This document shows positions 6,948-13,380 of a stretch of 13,607 bases of DNA, piece by piece. The notes below the pieces were generated by a model. The model worked only from the letters and a program-made list of their open reading frames with translations, had not been told where the DNA came from and made no database searches. The stretch comes from VAZQ01 sp035552735 (lineage in GTDB: Bacteria > Pseudomonadota > Alphaproteobacteria > Rhizobiales > Xanthobacteraceae): positions 1 to 13,607 of the forward strand of contig DASZKX010000112.1 of assembly GCA_035552735.1 (NCBI GenBank), in the 5' to 3' direction. How positions within the stretch are numbered: position 1 is the first letter of the stretch; the number at the start of each line of letters is the position of its first letter. The translations under genes and the position numbers were made by a program.

Positions 6948-7904
6948 ATGCCCCCTGACGGCCATTTCGTCCCCCGCGGCGTCATCCCGGCGGTCCTGCT
7001 GCCGTTCGACGATGAGCTCGCGATCGACGAAGGGAGCTTCCGCCTGCATCTGGGCGCGGTGGCGGCCATCGAGGGGCTCGCCGCCGTCACCGTCAACGCC
7101 CATTCGACCGAGGTCGCCTCCTGCAGCTTCGAGGAGCAGCGTCGCGTGCTCGAGATTGCCTTGGACGCGATCGGCGACCGCTTGCCGCTGGTGAACGGAG
7201 TGTGGGCCGACGGCAGCCTGGAGGCGGCGCGCATCGCCCGCATGGCCACGGCCGCGGGCGCCTCCGCCCTCCTGGTCTTCCCGCCGGCTCCGTTCACCAT
7301 GGGACAGACCCCCGAGATGGCGCTCGCGCATTTCAAGCGCATCGCCGATGCCAGCGATCTTCCCATCATCGTGTTCCAATATCCGCTGGCGACCGGCCAG
7401 GGCTATCCGGGCGAGACGCTGCTGCGGCTGGCGCATGAGGTTCCGACCATCGCGGCCATCAAGGACTGGGCCGGCAACGTGCCGCAGCACGAAATGCACA
7501 TCCGCCTGCTGCAGGGCCTCGCCCGGCCGGTGCACGTGCTCACGACCCACAGTGCGTGGCTGTTGAGCTCGCTGGTGCTCGGCTGCAACGGGCTGCTCTC
7601 CGGCAGCGGCAGCGTGATCGCGGATTTGCAGGCGCAGCTGTTCCATGCGGTCCAAGCCGGCGATCTGGCGGGGGCGCGGCGGCTCAATGACCGAATCTAT
7701 CCGTTGGCCCGGGTGTTCTACAGCGAGCCCTGGTCCGACATGCACAATCGCATGAAGGAAGCGCTGGTCCTGCTCGGACGGCTGCCGCGCGCGGTGGTGC
7801 GGCCGCCGCTGGTCAAGCTTGGCCGCGCCGAGATCGATCGCATCGCGGACGCCCTGATCGAATCCGGCCTGCTCCCCGCCAAAGCGGGCCGCGACGCGGC
7901 CTGA
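6948..7904 (+). CDS. DapA-like (dihydrodipicolinate synthase/N-acetylneuraminate lyase superfamily) aldolase
   Basis: A 318-residue class I aldolase/dehydratase of the DHDPS/NAL superfamily (TIM barrel). The Schiff-base lysine is K172 in AAIKDWAGN and the conserved active-site tyrosine is Y145 in IVFQYPLA, spaced as in the family. The usual N-terminal G-T-T-G-E substrate-carboxylate motif of true DapA is replaced by N-A-H-S-T-E (residues 50-55), so lysine biosynthesis is unlikely; a catabolic 2-oxo-acid or hydroxy-acid substrate is more likely. ATG 6948 is chosen because AAGGAG (6936-6941) lies 6 nt upstream; the reading frame extends back into the kinase gene but that part is noise. The start is 34 nt after the kinase stop, so read-through from the kinase is possible. 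A degraded relative lies at 4361-4478. The small membrane protein gene follows 69 nt downstream. Confidence 0.88.
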   Translation: MPPDGHFVPRGVIPAVLLPFDDELAIDEGSFRLHLGAVAAIEGLAAVTVNAHSTEVASCSFEEQRRVLEIALDAIGDRLPLVNGVWADGSLEAARIARMATAAGASALLVFPPAPFTMGQTPEMALAHFKRIADASDLPIIVFQYPLATGQGYPGETLLRLAHEVPTIAAIKDWAGNVPQHEMHIRLLQGLARPVHVLTTHSAWLLSSLVLGCNGLLSGSGSVIADLQAQLFHAVQAGDLAGARRLNDRIYPLARVFYSEPWSDMHNRMKEALVLLGRLPRAVVRPPLVKLGRAEIDRIADALIESGLLPAKAGRDAA

Positions 7905-7973
7905 CGGCTGCGGCATAATTGAGGCTTGATCCGGCGCTCCGGTTCAGAGACATTGCGGCGCCACGAGGAACCC

Positions 7974-8234
7974 ATGCCCGAAACACAAAGCAACGCCGGC
8001 GGCCAGCGGATTATCTGGCAGAATGTGCTCACGGTGGTCAGCGCCGCCATCCTGATCAGCGCGGAAGTGTTCGGCGCGGCCTTCGCGGGCGGCTGGGCGG
8101 TCGCCAACCTGTTCGAATTCGGCATCGACGGCGTCCACGTCTTTCAAGCCATCTTCTTCGTCCTGGGCATCGCCGTGATGATCGCCTTCGTGCGTCATGC
8201 CAAAGAGGTCGAGCCGTTCGTGAGCCGGCGCTGA
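7974..8234 (+). CDS. small two-helix inner-membrane protein, unknown function
   Basis: An 86-residue protein I cannot assign to a named family. It has a short polar N-terminus (MPETQSNAGGQRI), a hydrophobic helix at about 18-40 (NVLTVVSAAILISAEVFGAAF and onward), a short loop with Asp and His (GIDGVHV), a second helix at about 53-69 (FQAIFFVLGIAVMIAFV), and a charged tail (RHAKEVEPFVSRR). GAGG at 7965-7968 is 5 nt before ATG 7974, which favours this start over ATG 7926. It starts 69 nt after the DapA-like gene on the same strand and could be its last operon member. Coding is supported by the clean ribosome-binding site and the ordered amphipathic layout; the length is too short for more. Confidence 0.75.
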   Translation: MPETQSNAGGQRIIWQNVLTVVSAAILISAEVFGAAFAGGWAVANLFEFGIDGVHVFQAIFFVLGIAVMIAFVRHAKEVEPFVSRR

Positions 8235-8296
8235 ACGCGCGGGCGCTGAGCGCGCAGGCGGCGACGCGAGGGCGGGAACCGACAGCCAGCGGACGC

Positions 8297-8330
8297 GTTT
8301 AGCGCCGGACATGAGTTTAGCGCTGGACAT
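8297..8330 (+). repeat. tandem 16-nt direct repeat in the intergenic region
   Basis: GTTTAGCGCCGGACAT (8297-8312) and GTTTAGCGCTGGACAT (8315-8330) differ at one base and start 18 nt apart, roughly two helical turns. That geometry suits a protein binding site upstream of the decarboxylase promoter, but it could also be a dispersed intergenic repeat. Confidence 0.75.
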
Positions 8331-8374
8331 CATGTGCCAAGCAACCGGGTTGTGGTCCGCGGCGGCCAAAAGTC

Positions 8375-8403
8375 TTGCGCGCTCCGGCTAAATCCATTAT
8401 TTC
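8375..8403 (+). promoter_or_regulatory. candidate promoter for the decarboxylase leader transcript
   Basis: TTGCGC (8375-8380) and TATTTC (8398-8403) are 17 nt apart in a locally AT-richer stretch. This would start a leader of roughly 380 nt before ATG 8790. The -10 match is modest. Confidence 0.3.
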
Positions 8404-8789
8404 GAATATGCCCAATTTCGCACGTGCCTGTGGCCGTGTGTCGATCGGTGGGCATCCGGACAAGAGGCCGGACAGCCGCCTAAGGACGTGATCTCACGTC
8501 CTTGCTCATGCGATCGGCAGCCGGAGGCGAAACCGGCGCACCCCGCCCTCAACGGGGGACGCGGCTTAAAGCAACGACGGAACGGGCTTTTTTGGAACCA
8601 CCGGCGCCAATGCCGGATGACTGAAAAGGCTTGTCCTTCTTGCCGGGCGTGCGGAACGGGCTCTCCCCAATCCGGACCAAGGCAGCAATCGAAGCAGCGC
8701 CACGCGCACCGCATCCCGCGGTGGCTGCGGGCGTTGAGGAGGTTCACCAGGCGGCGCGCCGCCAATGCCGGATAGGGAGCAAGGTTGCG
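8404..8789 (+). ncRNA. structured leader upstream of ornithine decarboxylase (candidate speF RNA element)
   Basis: About 385 nt without a credible gene precede the decarboxylase. Seen directly: a perfect 10-bp hairpin AAGGACGTGA (8482-8491) / TCACGTCCTT (8494-8503); GCCGG (8520-8524) / CCGGC (8533-8537); CCCCG (8541-8545) / CGGGG (8553-8557); a T6 run at 8588-8593; and an exact 14-nt duplication, CGCCAATGCCGGAT, at 8605-8618 and 8760-8773, the second abutting the ribosome-binding region (AGGGAG 8774-8779, AAGG 8781-8784). Known: a conserved RNA motif named speF was described upstream of ornithine decarboxylase genes in alphaproteobacteria. The match here is by gene context and structure, not by a covariance search. 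The reading frames here (8488-8775 plus, 8397-9299 minus) look non-coding. Confidence 0.5.
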
Positions 8790-9920
8790 ATGACCGCACG
8801 CATCCGTGAATTCTTGAAGCACCGCAAGGACGAAGGACCCTGTCTCGTGGTCGATCTCGACGTCGTGCGCGAGAACTATCTGTCCTTCGCCAAATCGCTG
8901 CCCGACAGCAAAGTTTTCTACGCCGTGAAGGCCAATCCGGCGCCCGATATCCTCAAGCTCCTGGTCGAGCTCGGCGCCTGCTTCGATGTCGCCTCGGTGA
9001 GCGAGACGAAGGCGGTGCTCGCCGCCGGCGCGCCGCCCGAGCGCATCTCTTACGGCAATACGATCAAGAAAGAGGCCGAGATCGCGACCGCCTTCGGGCT
9101 CGGAGTGACGCTCTATGCCGTCGACTGCGAAGCCGAGGTCGAGAAGATCGCCCGCGCGGCGCCGGGCGCCCGCGTCATCTGCCGCATCCATTGCGACGGA
9201 TCGGGCGCGGAATGGCCGCTGTCGCGCAAGTTCGGCTGCGAGCCGGAATACGCCGCCGACATCTTGGAGCACGCGCAGCGGCACGGTCTCGTCCCACACG
9301 GCGTCTCATTCCATGTCGGATCGCAGCAGCACAATGTGGAGGCCTGGGACCGCGCCCTCGCCTCGACCGCCGCGATCTTCCGTAGCTGCGCCGAGCGCGG
9401 CATGACCCTGGCGATGGTCAATCTGGGCGGGGGCTTTCCGGCCAAATACATCCGCAAGACGCCGCGGCTGGAATCCTACGGCAAGGCGATCTTCCGCTCG
9501 CTGCGCCGCCATTTCGGCAACAATCTGCCGGAGACCATCGTCGAGCCGGGCCGCGGCCTGGTCGGCAGCGCCGGCATGATCGAAGCCGAGGTGGTGCTGG
9601 TGGCCCGGCGCTCGCCGGAGGACGACATCCGCTGGGTCTATCTCGACATCGGCAAGTTTCACGGGCTGGCCGAGACCATTGCGGAATCCATCCGCTATCA
9701 GATCCGCACCAAGAAGGATCGCGACGAGATGGCGCCCTGCATTATCGCGGGCCCGACCTGCGATTCCGTCGACGTGCTGTACGAGAAGAACCCCTACCCG
9801 CTGCCGGTGTCGCTCGCCATCGGGGACAAGGTGCTGATCGAGGCGACCGGGGCCTATACGGCGACCTACTCCTCGGTCGGCTTCAACGGCTATCCGCCAC
9901 TGCGGCAATATGTGATCTGA
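8790..9920 (+). CDS. odc: ornithine (lysine) decarboxylase, alanine-racemase-fold PLP enzyme
   Basis: A 376-residue fold-III PLP decarboxylase that converts ornithine to putrescine, and in some relatives lysine to cadaverine; a cytoplasmic homodimer. PLP lysine K47 is in FYAVKANPAP; H175 is in VSFHVGSQ; the glycine loop is NLGGGFPAKY (211-220); the phosphate-binding EPGRG is at 252-256; catalytic C324 and D325 are in GPTCDSVD from the partner-subunit edge of the site; Y356 lies in GAYTATYSSVGFNG. Length fits the short bacterial ODC type. ATG 8790 is chosen because the preceding in-frame codons (from 8631) look non-coding and AGGGAG/AAGG lie at 8774-8784. It stands alone on its strand, behind a long structured leader and convergent with a NarL-type regulator. 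Ornithine against lysine preference cannot be settled by eye; Sinorhizobium Odc2-type enzymes accept both. Confidence 0.92.
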   Translation: MTARIREFLKHRKDEGPCLVVDLDVVRENYLSFAKSLPDSKVFYAVKANPAPDILKLLVELGACFDVASVSETKAVLAAGAPPERISYGNTIKKEAEIATAFGLGVTLYAVDCEAEVEKIARAAPGARVICRIHCDGSGAEWPLSRKFGCEPEYAADILEHAQRHGLVPHGVSFHVGSQQHNVEAWDRALASTAAIFRSCAERGMTLAMVNLGGGFPAKYIRKTPRLESYGKAIFRSLRRHFGNNLPETIVEPGRGLVGSAGMIEAEVVLVARRSPEDDIRWVYLDIGKFHGLAETIAESIRYQIRTKKDRDEMAPCIIAGPTCDSVDVLYEKNPYPLPVSLAIGDKVLIEATGAYTATYSSVGFNGYPPLRQYVI

Positions 9921-9939
9921 AGCGCCGTTTTGGTTTGTA

Positions 9940-10038
9940 AGATGGATAGAGCTCATTAGGGCGTTTACGCGCGTCTTCGCGGGCTATGCGAAACCCATCG
10001 GCGGCGTTTGATGGGTTTCGCAAGAGCTCTACCCATCT
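9940..10038. repeat. nested palindromic intergenic repeat between convergent genes
   Basis: Outer arms AGATGGATAGAGCTC (9940-9954) and GAGCTCTACCCATCT (10024-10038) pair with one mismatch. An inner 13-bp perfect stem TGCGAAACCCATC (9987-9999) / GATGGGTTTCGCA (10010-10022) encloses a 10-nt loop, and small hairpins (GCGT-TT-ACGC at 9961-9970, CGCG-TCTT-CGCG just after) fill the left side. It lies between the decarboxylase and the convergent response regulator and reaches into the first two plus-strand bases of the latter's stop codon. No T-run follows on either strand, so it is a palindromic repeat first and a bidirectional terminator only possibly. The GATGGGTTTCGC / CTACCCATC words resemble an intergenic repeat I associate with bradyrhizobia. 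Confidence 0.8.
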
Positions 10039-10675
10039 ACGGCAAAATCAGCCGATGCCGCACCGCATAGCGCACCAGCTCGGCGGTGGAGTGGATGTCG
10101 AGCTTGCGCATCGAGGCCGAGCGGTGGGTCTCCACCGTCTTGACGCTGATGCTGAGCAGGTGCGCGATCTTCTTGTTGCTGTTGCCCTCGGCGATGAGCT
10201 GGACCACCTCGCGCTCCCGCGCCGTCAGCGAGACCCCGTTGCCGCCGGCTCCGGCCTGCTCGACGAAATTGTCGAGCAGCGTCTCCGAGACGTGATCCGA
10301 GAAATAGGCGTGGTGCCGGGCCAGCGACTCGACCGCCCGCACGATCTGCTCGTCGGCTTCCGACTTCAGGACGTAACCGCGAGCGCCGGCATGCAGCACG
10401 TCGCGAATCTCGCTCTCGCGGTCGTGCAGCGTGAAGATCATGACCTCGGTGCCCGGCGTTTCCTTGCGGATTTGCCGAGTGGCCTCGATCCCGTTCAAGA
10501 TCGGCAGCGAAATATCGAGCACGGCGACGTCCGGCTTATGATGGAGCGCAAGCTCCACCGCCTCGCGACCGTTACTCGCTTCCGCGCACACTTCGAAGTC
10601 CTGGCGCGCTTCGAGAAGCGCGCGCAGACCACGCCGCACGACCGCATGGTCGTCGGCAAGCAGAATGCGGACCAT
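10037..10675 (-). CDS. NarL/FixJ-family response regulator with LuxR-type DNA-binding domain
   Basis: A 212-residue two-domain transcription factor. Receiver domain at about 1-120: D8/D9 (LLADDH), phosphoacceptor D54 (VAVLDISLPILNG), T82 (IFTLHD) and K104 (GYVLKSEA). LuxR/GerE helix-turn-helix at about 147-205: LTAREREVVQLIAEGNSNKKIA, then SISVKTVETHRSASMRKL, the classic recognition-helix layout. ATG 10675 puts MVRILLADDH at the N-terminus as in family members; the frame could extend 17 codons to ATG 10726, but that addition is not receiver-like. The ribosome-binding site is weak for either start. No kinase gene is adjacent, so it is an orphan here. It converges on the decarboxylase gene. Target genes cannot be inferred. 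Confidence 0.93.
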   Translation of the reverse strand: MVRILLADDHAVVRRGLRALLEARQDFEVCAEASNGREAVELALHHKPDVAVLDISLPILNGIEATRQIRKETPGTEVMIFTLHDRESEIRDVLHAGARGYVLKSEADEQIVRAVESLARHHAYFSDHVSETLLDNFVEQAGAGGNGVSLTAREREVVQLIAEGNSNKKIAHLLSISVKTVETHRSASMRKLDIHSTAELVRYAVRHRLILP

Positions 10676-10980
10676 AATTGTAGCGCCCCGTCCCAGCCCG
10701 CCCCAGAACCCCGCATTTTCATGCATGCATACGCTAGCAATTGATGGAACAATTCCAAAGCAAATTTTCGGTATGCGAGAAATTTTTCACCAATCCGTTG
10801 TTGGACGCCGTCGCGCCAAACTTTGGCGGTAATCGCTACAATATCCAACTTTCAATCAACAAATAGTCGCCGCCATGCCACATTCGTGGCTTGCGGCACT
10901 ATCATACGGATTATGTTTCACGATCCCGCGGGCCATGGCGGTGCACTCATACCGCGGCGACGAGAGAGCTCCGAGGCGCG
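10676..10980 (-). promoter_or_regulatory. intergenic region upstream of the response regulator, AT-rich core
   Basis: This 305-nt gap has an AT-rich core (about 10730-10865) that contrasts with the GC-rich surroundings and must hold the regulator's promoter, reading toward lower coordinates. It contains the palindrome TGGAA-CAA-TTCCA (10745-10757), a possible operator. I could not choose a clear -35/-10 pair. The short frames across it do not look coding. Confidence 0.45.
10869..10897 (-). terminator. hairpin downstream of the WD40 gene, possible terminator
   Basis: GCCGC (10869-10873) pairs with GCGGC (10893-10897) and GCCAC (10877-10881) with GTGGC (10886-10890), around a 4-nt loop and a small internal bulge. 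On the minus strand it is followed by CTATTTGTTG, a weak U-rich tract, so it may end the CobW-WD40 transcript. It lies about 85 nt past the WD40 stop codon. Confidence 0.45.
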
Positions 10981-12003
10981 TCAACCAAGATCGACGATGC
11001 CGGCGTCGCCGTCCTCGGTTCCGAACGCGAGCAGCTTGCCGTCGTGGCTCCAGGCCAGCGCCGTGACTGGCGCAGCCGCCGGCTTGCGCGCCAGGACTTC
11101 CGCCCCGTCCGGCAGGCGGACGATCAGGACGAGCCCGTCCGCGTAGCCGACCGCGACAACGCCCTGCATCGGATGGCAGGCCACCATCTCGGCCTGCGCC
11201 TCGCCCGGCGCGAGCACCAGGGGGGTCTTGCCCATGGGGCCGGTCTTGGACTGGAACGGCCATAGGATCAGCTGGTTCGAGCCCGAGCTCGCCAGCCATT
11301 TGCCGTCGGCGGTCCAATCGAGGCAACGGACGCGGGCCGCATAGCCCTGCATCCTCATGTCCTTGTGATCGGCTAGGCGCCAGCCGTGCAGGGTCGGCTC
11401 CTGCATGGAGGTGACCAGAAAGCGTCCGTCGGGACTGAACGTCGCGGCGAGATGCGAACCCTTCCAGAGGAGCGTTTCGGGGTCGGCTTGGGCGGCATTC
11501 GGAAACCAGAGCGTGGCGCCGTTGTAATGGGCGATCGCCAGACGGAATCCCTTGGGCGAGAAGGCCAGCGCCCCGACCGTCGAGGGCGCCTCGAAGGTGT
11601 GCTCGGCGCGCGCCTTGGACGTGCTCGTGGGGGCGCGCGCGAAGGCCCGCTTGCCGGCCGACCAGGCCACCGCGCCGGCCGGCCCGAGCGCCACATGGTC
11701 GATCCAGCGATGCCGGGCGTCGGTCGCGATGCTGGTGCTGGTGCCCGCTGCATCGGTCGCCACCACCTTGCCGTCGTCGCCGCCGGTGACGACCCGCTCC
11801 CCGTCGGCTGCCGACGCCAAAATGGCGCCGCCGTGGATCGCGACGCGCCGGCCCTCGCCGTCGCGCACCATCCAGAGCGCCTCCTCGCCCAGCACAAAGA
11901 CGGCGCAATCCTTCAGAAAATGCACCGCCACGATCGCGGCATCGGCCTTGCAGTGGCGCGTGCGCTCAACCACGGAAGCGGTGTCGGGGCTGATTTGCGT
12001 CAT
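10981..12003 (-). CDS. WD40-repeat beta-propeller protein
   Basis: A 340-residue protein made of WD40-like blades, expected to be a cytoplasmic scaffold; no signal peptide or membrane helix is visible. Repeats can be seen as recurring h-x-F/W-S-x-D/K-G-x-x-L/h-A/V units: VGALAFSPKGFRLAIAHYNG, LAATFSPDGRFLVTSMQEP, VRCLDWTADGKWLASSGSN, and VTALAWSHDGKLLAFGTEDG near the C-terminus, with more degenerate N-terminal blades (GGDDGKVVATDAAG). About six or seven blades fit the length. ATG 12003 (MTQISPD) is preferred over TTG 12057, although it lacks a clear ribosome-binding site. It starts 61 nt after the CobW-type gene on the same strand, so it is probably its operon partner. The pairing suggests a role in metal homeostasis, but no catalytic residue reveals the function. 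Confidence 0.85.
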   Translation of the reverse strand: MTQISPDTASVVERTRHCKADAAIVAVHFLKDCAVFVLGEEALWMVRDGEGRRVAIHGGAILASAADGERVVTGGDDGKVVATDAAGTSTSIATDARHRWIDHVALGPAGAVAWSAGKRAFARAPTSTSKARAEHTFEAPSTVGALAFSPKGFRLAIAHYNGATLWFPNAAQADPETLLWKGSHLAATFSPDGRFLVTSMQEPTLHGWRLADHKDMRMQGYAARVRCLDWTADGKWLASSGSNQLILWPFQSKTGPMGKTPLVLAPGEAQAEMVACHPMQGVVAVGYADGLVLIVRLPDGAEVLARKPAAAPVTALAWSHDGKLLAFGTEDGDAGIVDLG

Positions 12004-12034
12004 GACCGATGCATTTGCGCAGGTTGTGGCGAGC

Positions 12035-12052
12035 CCTCCCCGCAGCGGGAGG
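12035..12052 (-). repeat. short palindrome between the CobW-type and WD40 genes
   Basis: CCTCCC (12035-12040) and GGGAGG (12047-12052) flank a 6-nt loop in the 61-nt gap of the operon. It could modulate read-through or mRNA stability for the WD40 gene. No T-run follows, so a full terminator is unlikely. Confidence 0.45.
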
Positions 12053-12064
12053 ACCAAAGACGAA

Positions 12065-13096
12065 TCAAGCCAAGCAGCTCTCGAAGCCGGCCCGGATGCT
12101 CGGCTCGGATAGTTTGCGGCCGATGAACACGATGCGGCTCATGCGCTCCTCGTCGTCTGTCCACGCGCGTTGGTGGTCGCCGTCGAGAATCATGTGCACG
12201 CCCTGGAACACGAAACGCTTGGGATCACCCTTGAAGGAGAGGATGCCTTTGCAGCGCAGAATGTTCTGGCCCTCCTCCTGCACCAGGGTCTGCACCCACG
12301 GAAAGAACTTGTCCGGATCGAGCGGCGCCTCGACCTTGAGCGAAACCGACTGCATGTCCTCGTCATGATAGTGCTTGAGCCCGCCGGCATGATGCGGGTG
12401 ATCATGGTCATGTCCGTGCTCATGTCCGTGATCGTGATGGTGGTGGTCATCGGTCTCGAGAAATTCAGGCTCGATGTCCAGGATGCGATCGAGGTCGAAG
12501 GCATTTCGCCCCAGCACCTCCTGCAACGGGACCGCGCAACGCTCGGTCTTGTGCACCTTGGCGTAGGGATTGATCGCGCGGATGCGTCCTTCCACCTCGT
12601 CGAGCTCGGCCGGCGAGACCAGGTCGGTCTTGTTGATGATGATGACGTCGGCGAAGGCGATCTGGTTCTTGGCTTCCGGCGCGTCCTTGAGCCGGTCCTT
12701 GAGCCATTTGGCATCCGCCACCGTCACCACCGCGTCGAGCCTGGTCTTGCGGCCGACGCTTTCATCGACGAAGAAGGTCTGCGCGACCGGCGCCGGATCC
12801 GCAAGCCCGGTGGTCTCGACAATGATGGCGTCGAACTTGCCCTTGCGGCGCATCAATCCGTCGATGATGCGCACCAGATCGCCGCGCACGGTGCAGCAGA
12901 TGCAGCCGTTGTTCATCTCGAACACTTCTTCGTCGGCGCCGACCACCAGGTCGTTGTCGATGCCGATCTCACCGAATTCGTTGACGATGACGGCGTATTT
13001 CCGCCCGTGCGGCTCCGACAGGATGCGGTTGAGCAGCGTGGTCTTGCCAGCGCCGAGATAGCCGGTGAGCACCGTGACGGGTACCTTGTCTGACAT
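12065..13096 (-). CDS. CobW/COG0523-family GTPase, probable zinc metallochaperone
   Basis: A 343-residue G3E-family GTPase. Walker A is GYLGAGKTT (12-20); E38-x-G-E-I-G follows at NEFGEIG; the metal-binding CxCC is CICC at 65-68; ETTGLADP at 94-101; the guanine-specificity NKTD is at 155-158. Between the GTPase and the C-terminal CobW_C domain (about 245-337) is a histidine-rich loop: twelve His between residues 218 and 236, plus H242 and H244, typical of zinc-handling COG0523 proteins. ATG 13096 is chosen because GGAG (13103-13106) is 6 nt upstream; ATG 13108 is the alternative. No cobalamin genes are nearby, which argues against CobW proper. It leads a two-gene unit with the WD40 protein. 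Known relatives deliver zinc under starvation and are often Zur-controlled; I see no clear Zur palindrome in the promoter. Confidence 0.92.
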   Translation of the reverse strand: MSDKVPVTVLTGYLGAGKTTLLNRILSEPHGRKYAVIVNEFGEIGIDNDLVVGADEEVFEMNNGCICCTVRGDLVRIIDGLMRRKGKFDAIIVETTGLADPAPVAQTFFVDESVGRKTRLDAVVTVADAKWLKDRLKDAPEAKNQIAFADVIIINKTDLVSPAELDEVEGRIRAINPYAKVHKTERCAVPLQEVLGRNAFDLDRILDIEPEFLETDDHHHHDHGHEHGHDHDHPHHAGGLKHYHDEDMQSVSLKVEAPLDPDKFFPWVQTLVQEEGQNILRCKGILSFKGDPKRFVFQGVHMILDGDHQRAWTDDEERMSRIVFIGRKLSEPSIRAGFESCLA

Positions 13097-13117
13097 CGAT
13101 CGCTCCATTGCGCCGCT

Positions 13118-13146
13118 AACATAAGAACACGCCGATAGAACGCCAA
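13118..13146 (-). promoter_or_regulatory. candidate promoter of the CobW-type/WD40 unit
   Basis: On the minus strand TTGGCG (13141-13146) and TATGTT (13118-13123) are spaced by exactly 17 nt, 22 nt from ATG 13096, giving a very short leader. The elements are a moderate sigma-70 match. Confidence 0.4.
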
Positions 13147-13148
13147 GC

Positions 13149-13187
13149 GAAATTGGAAAAATGGGAAATTGGAGCATGGAGAATGGG
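13149..13187. repeat. short purine-rich 8-nt repeats behind the CobW-type promoter
   Basis: GAAATTGG (13149-13156), AAAAATGG (13157-13164), GAAATTGG (13165-13172), AGCATGG (13173-13179) and AGAATGGG (13180-13187) follow one another. They lie directly upstream of the candidate -35 box on the minus strand, so they could be a regulator site, or slippage-prone low-complexity DNA. Confidence 0.5.
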
Positions 13188-13231
13188 GCGCGCGCCGGCG
13201 CACCGCGAAACCCCCCGGCGACCGAAAACGC

Positions 13232-13237
13232 TTGACA
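13232..13237 (+). promoter_or_regulatory. candidate -35 box for the secreted-protein gene
   Basis: A perfect TTGACA lies about 200 nt before ATG 13436, but no good -10 stands 16-18 nt downstream (CTTCGC/TTCGCC), so this is tentative. Confidence 0.2.
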
Positions 13238-13380
13238 ATGCCGGCTTGAACTGACTTCGCCGAAACCCTACGCTCGCCGCAACATCTCGCCGCGCCAGCC
13301 GATCAACCGGGCGGGAACGGCCCGACCGCAAGACCGCTCGCGCGGCTGGCCGCCGACCCGATCGTAAAGCCAAACGTACA

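Noticed and set aside
6807..7916. Minus-strand 369-codon frame
   Set aside because: It lies opposite the DapA-like gene, which carries the Schiff-base lysine and tyrosine motifs; this frame shows no domain.
8541..8593. Intrinsic terminator ending in T6 within the decarboxylase leader
   Set aside because: The bases just before the T-run do not form a strong continuous GC stem, so attenuation by termination is not supported by eye.
8488..8775. Possible upstream leader peptide of 95 codons before the decarboxylase
   Set aside because: No ribosome-binding site, Arg/Pro/Cys-rich low-complexity translation, and the start lies within the perfect hairpin stem, so it would be poorly accessible.
8397..9299. 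Minus-strand 300-codon frame across the leader and decarboxylase
   Set aside because: Half of it is antisense to the decarboxylase and the rest crosses the structured leader; no ribosome-binding site or family match.
9306..10744. Frames 9306-9956 minus and 9986-10744 plus
   Set aside because: They are antisense to the decarboxylase and the NarL-type regulator respectively, both with complete motifs.
12170..13093. Plus-strand 307-codon frame rich in Val, Met and Asp
   Set aside because: It is the complement of the CobW-type GTPase; the Met/Val runs are the His-rich loop read backwards.
13097..13250. Zur operator upstream of the CobW-type gene
   Set aside because: TAACATAAGAACA has pieces of the expected palindrome but no proper dyad symmetry.
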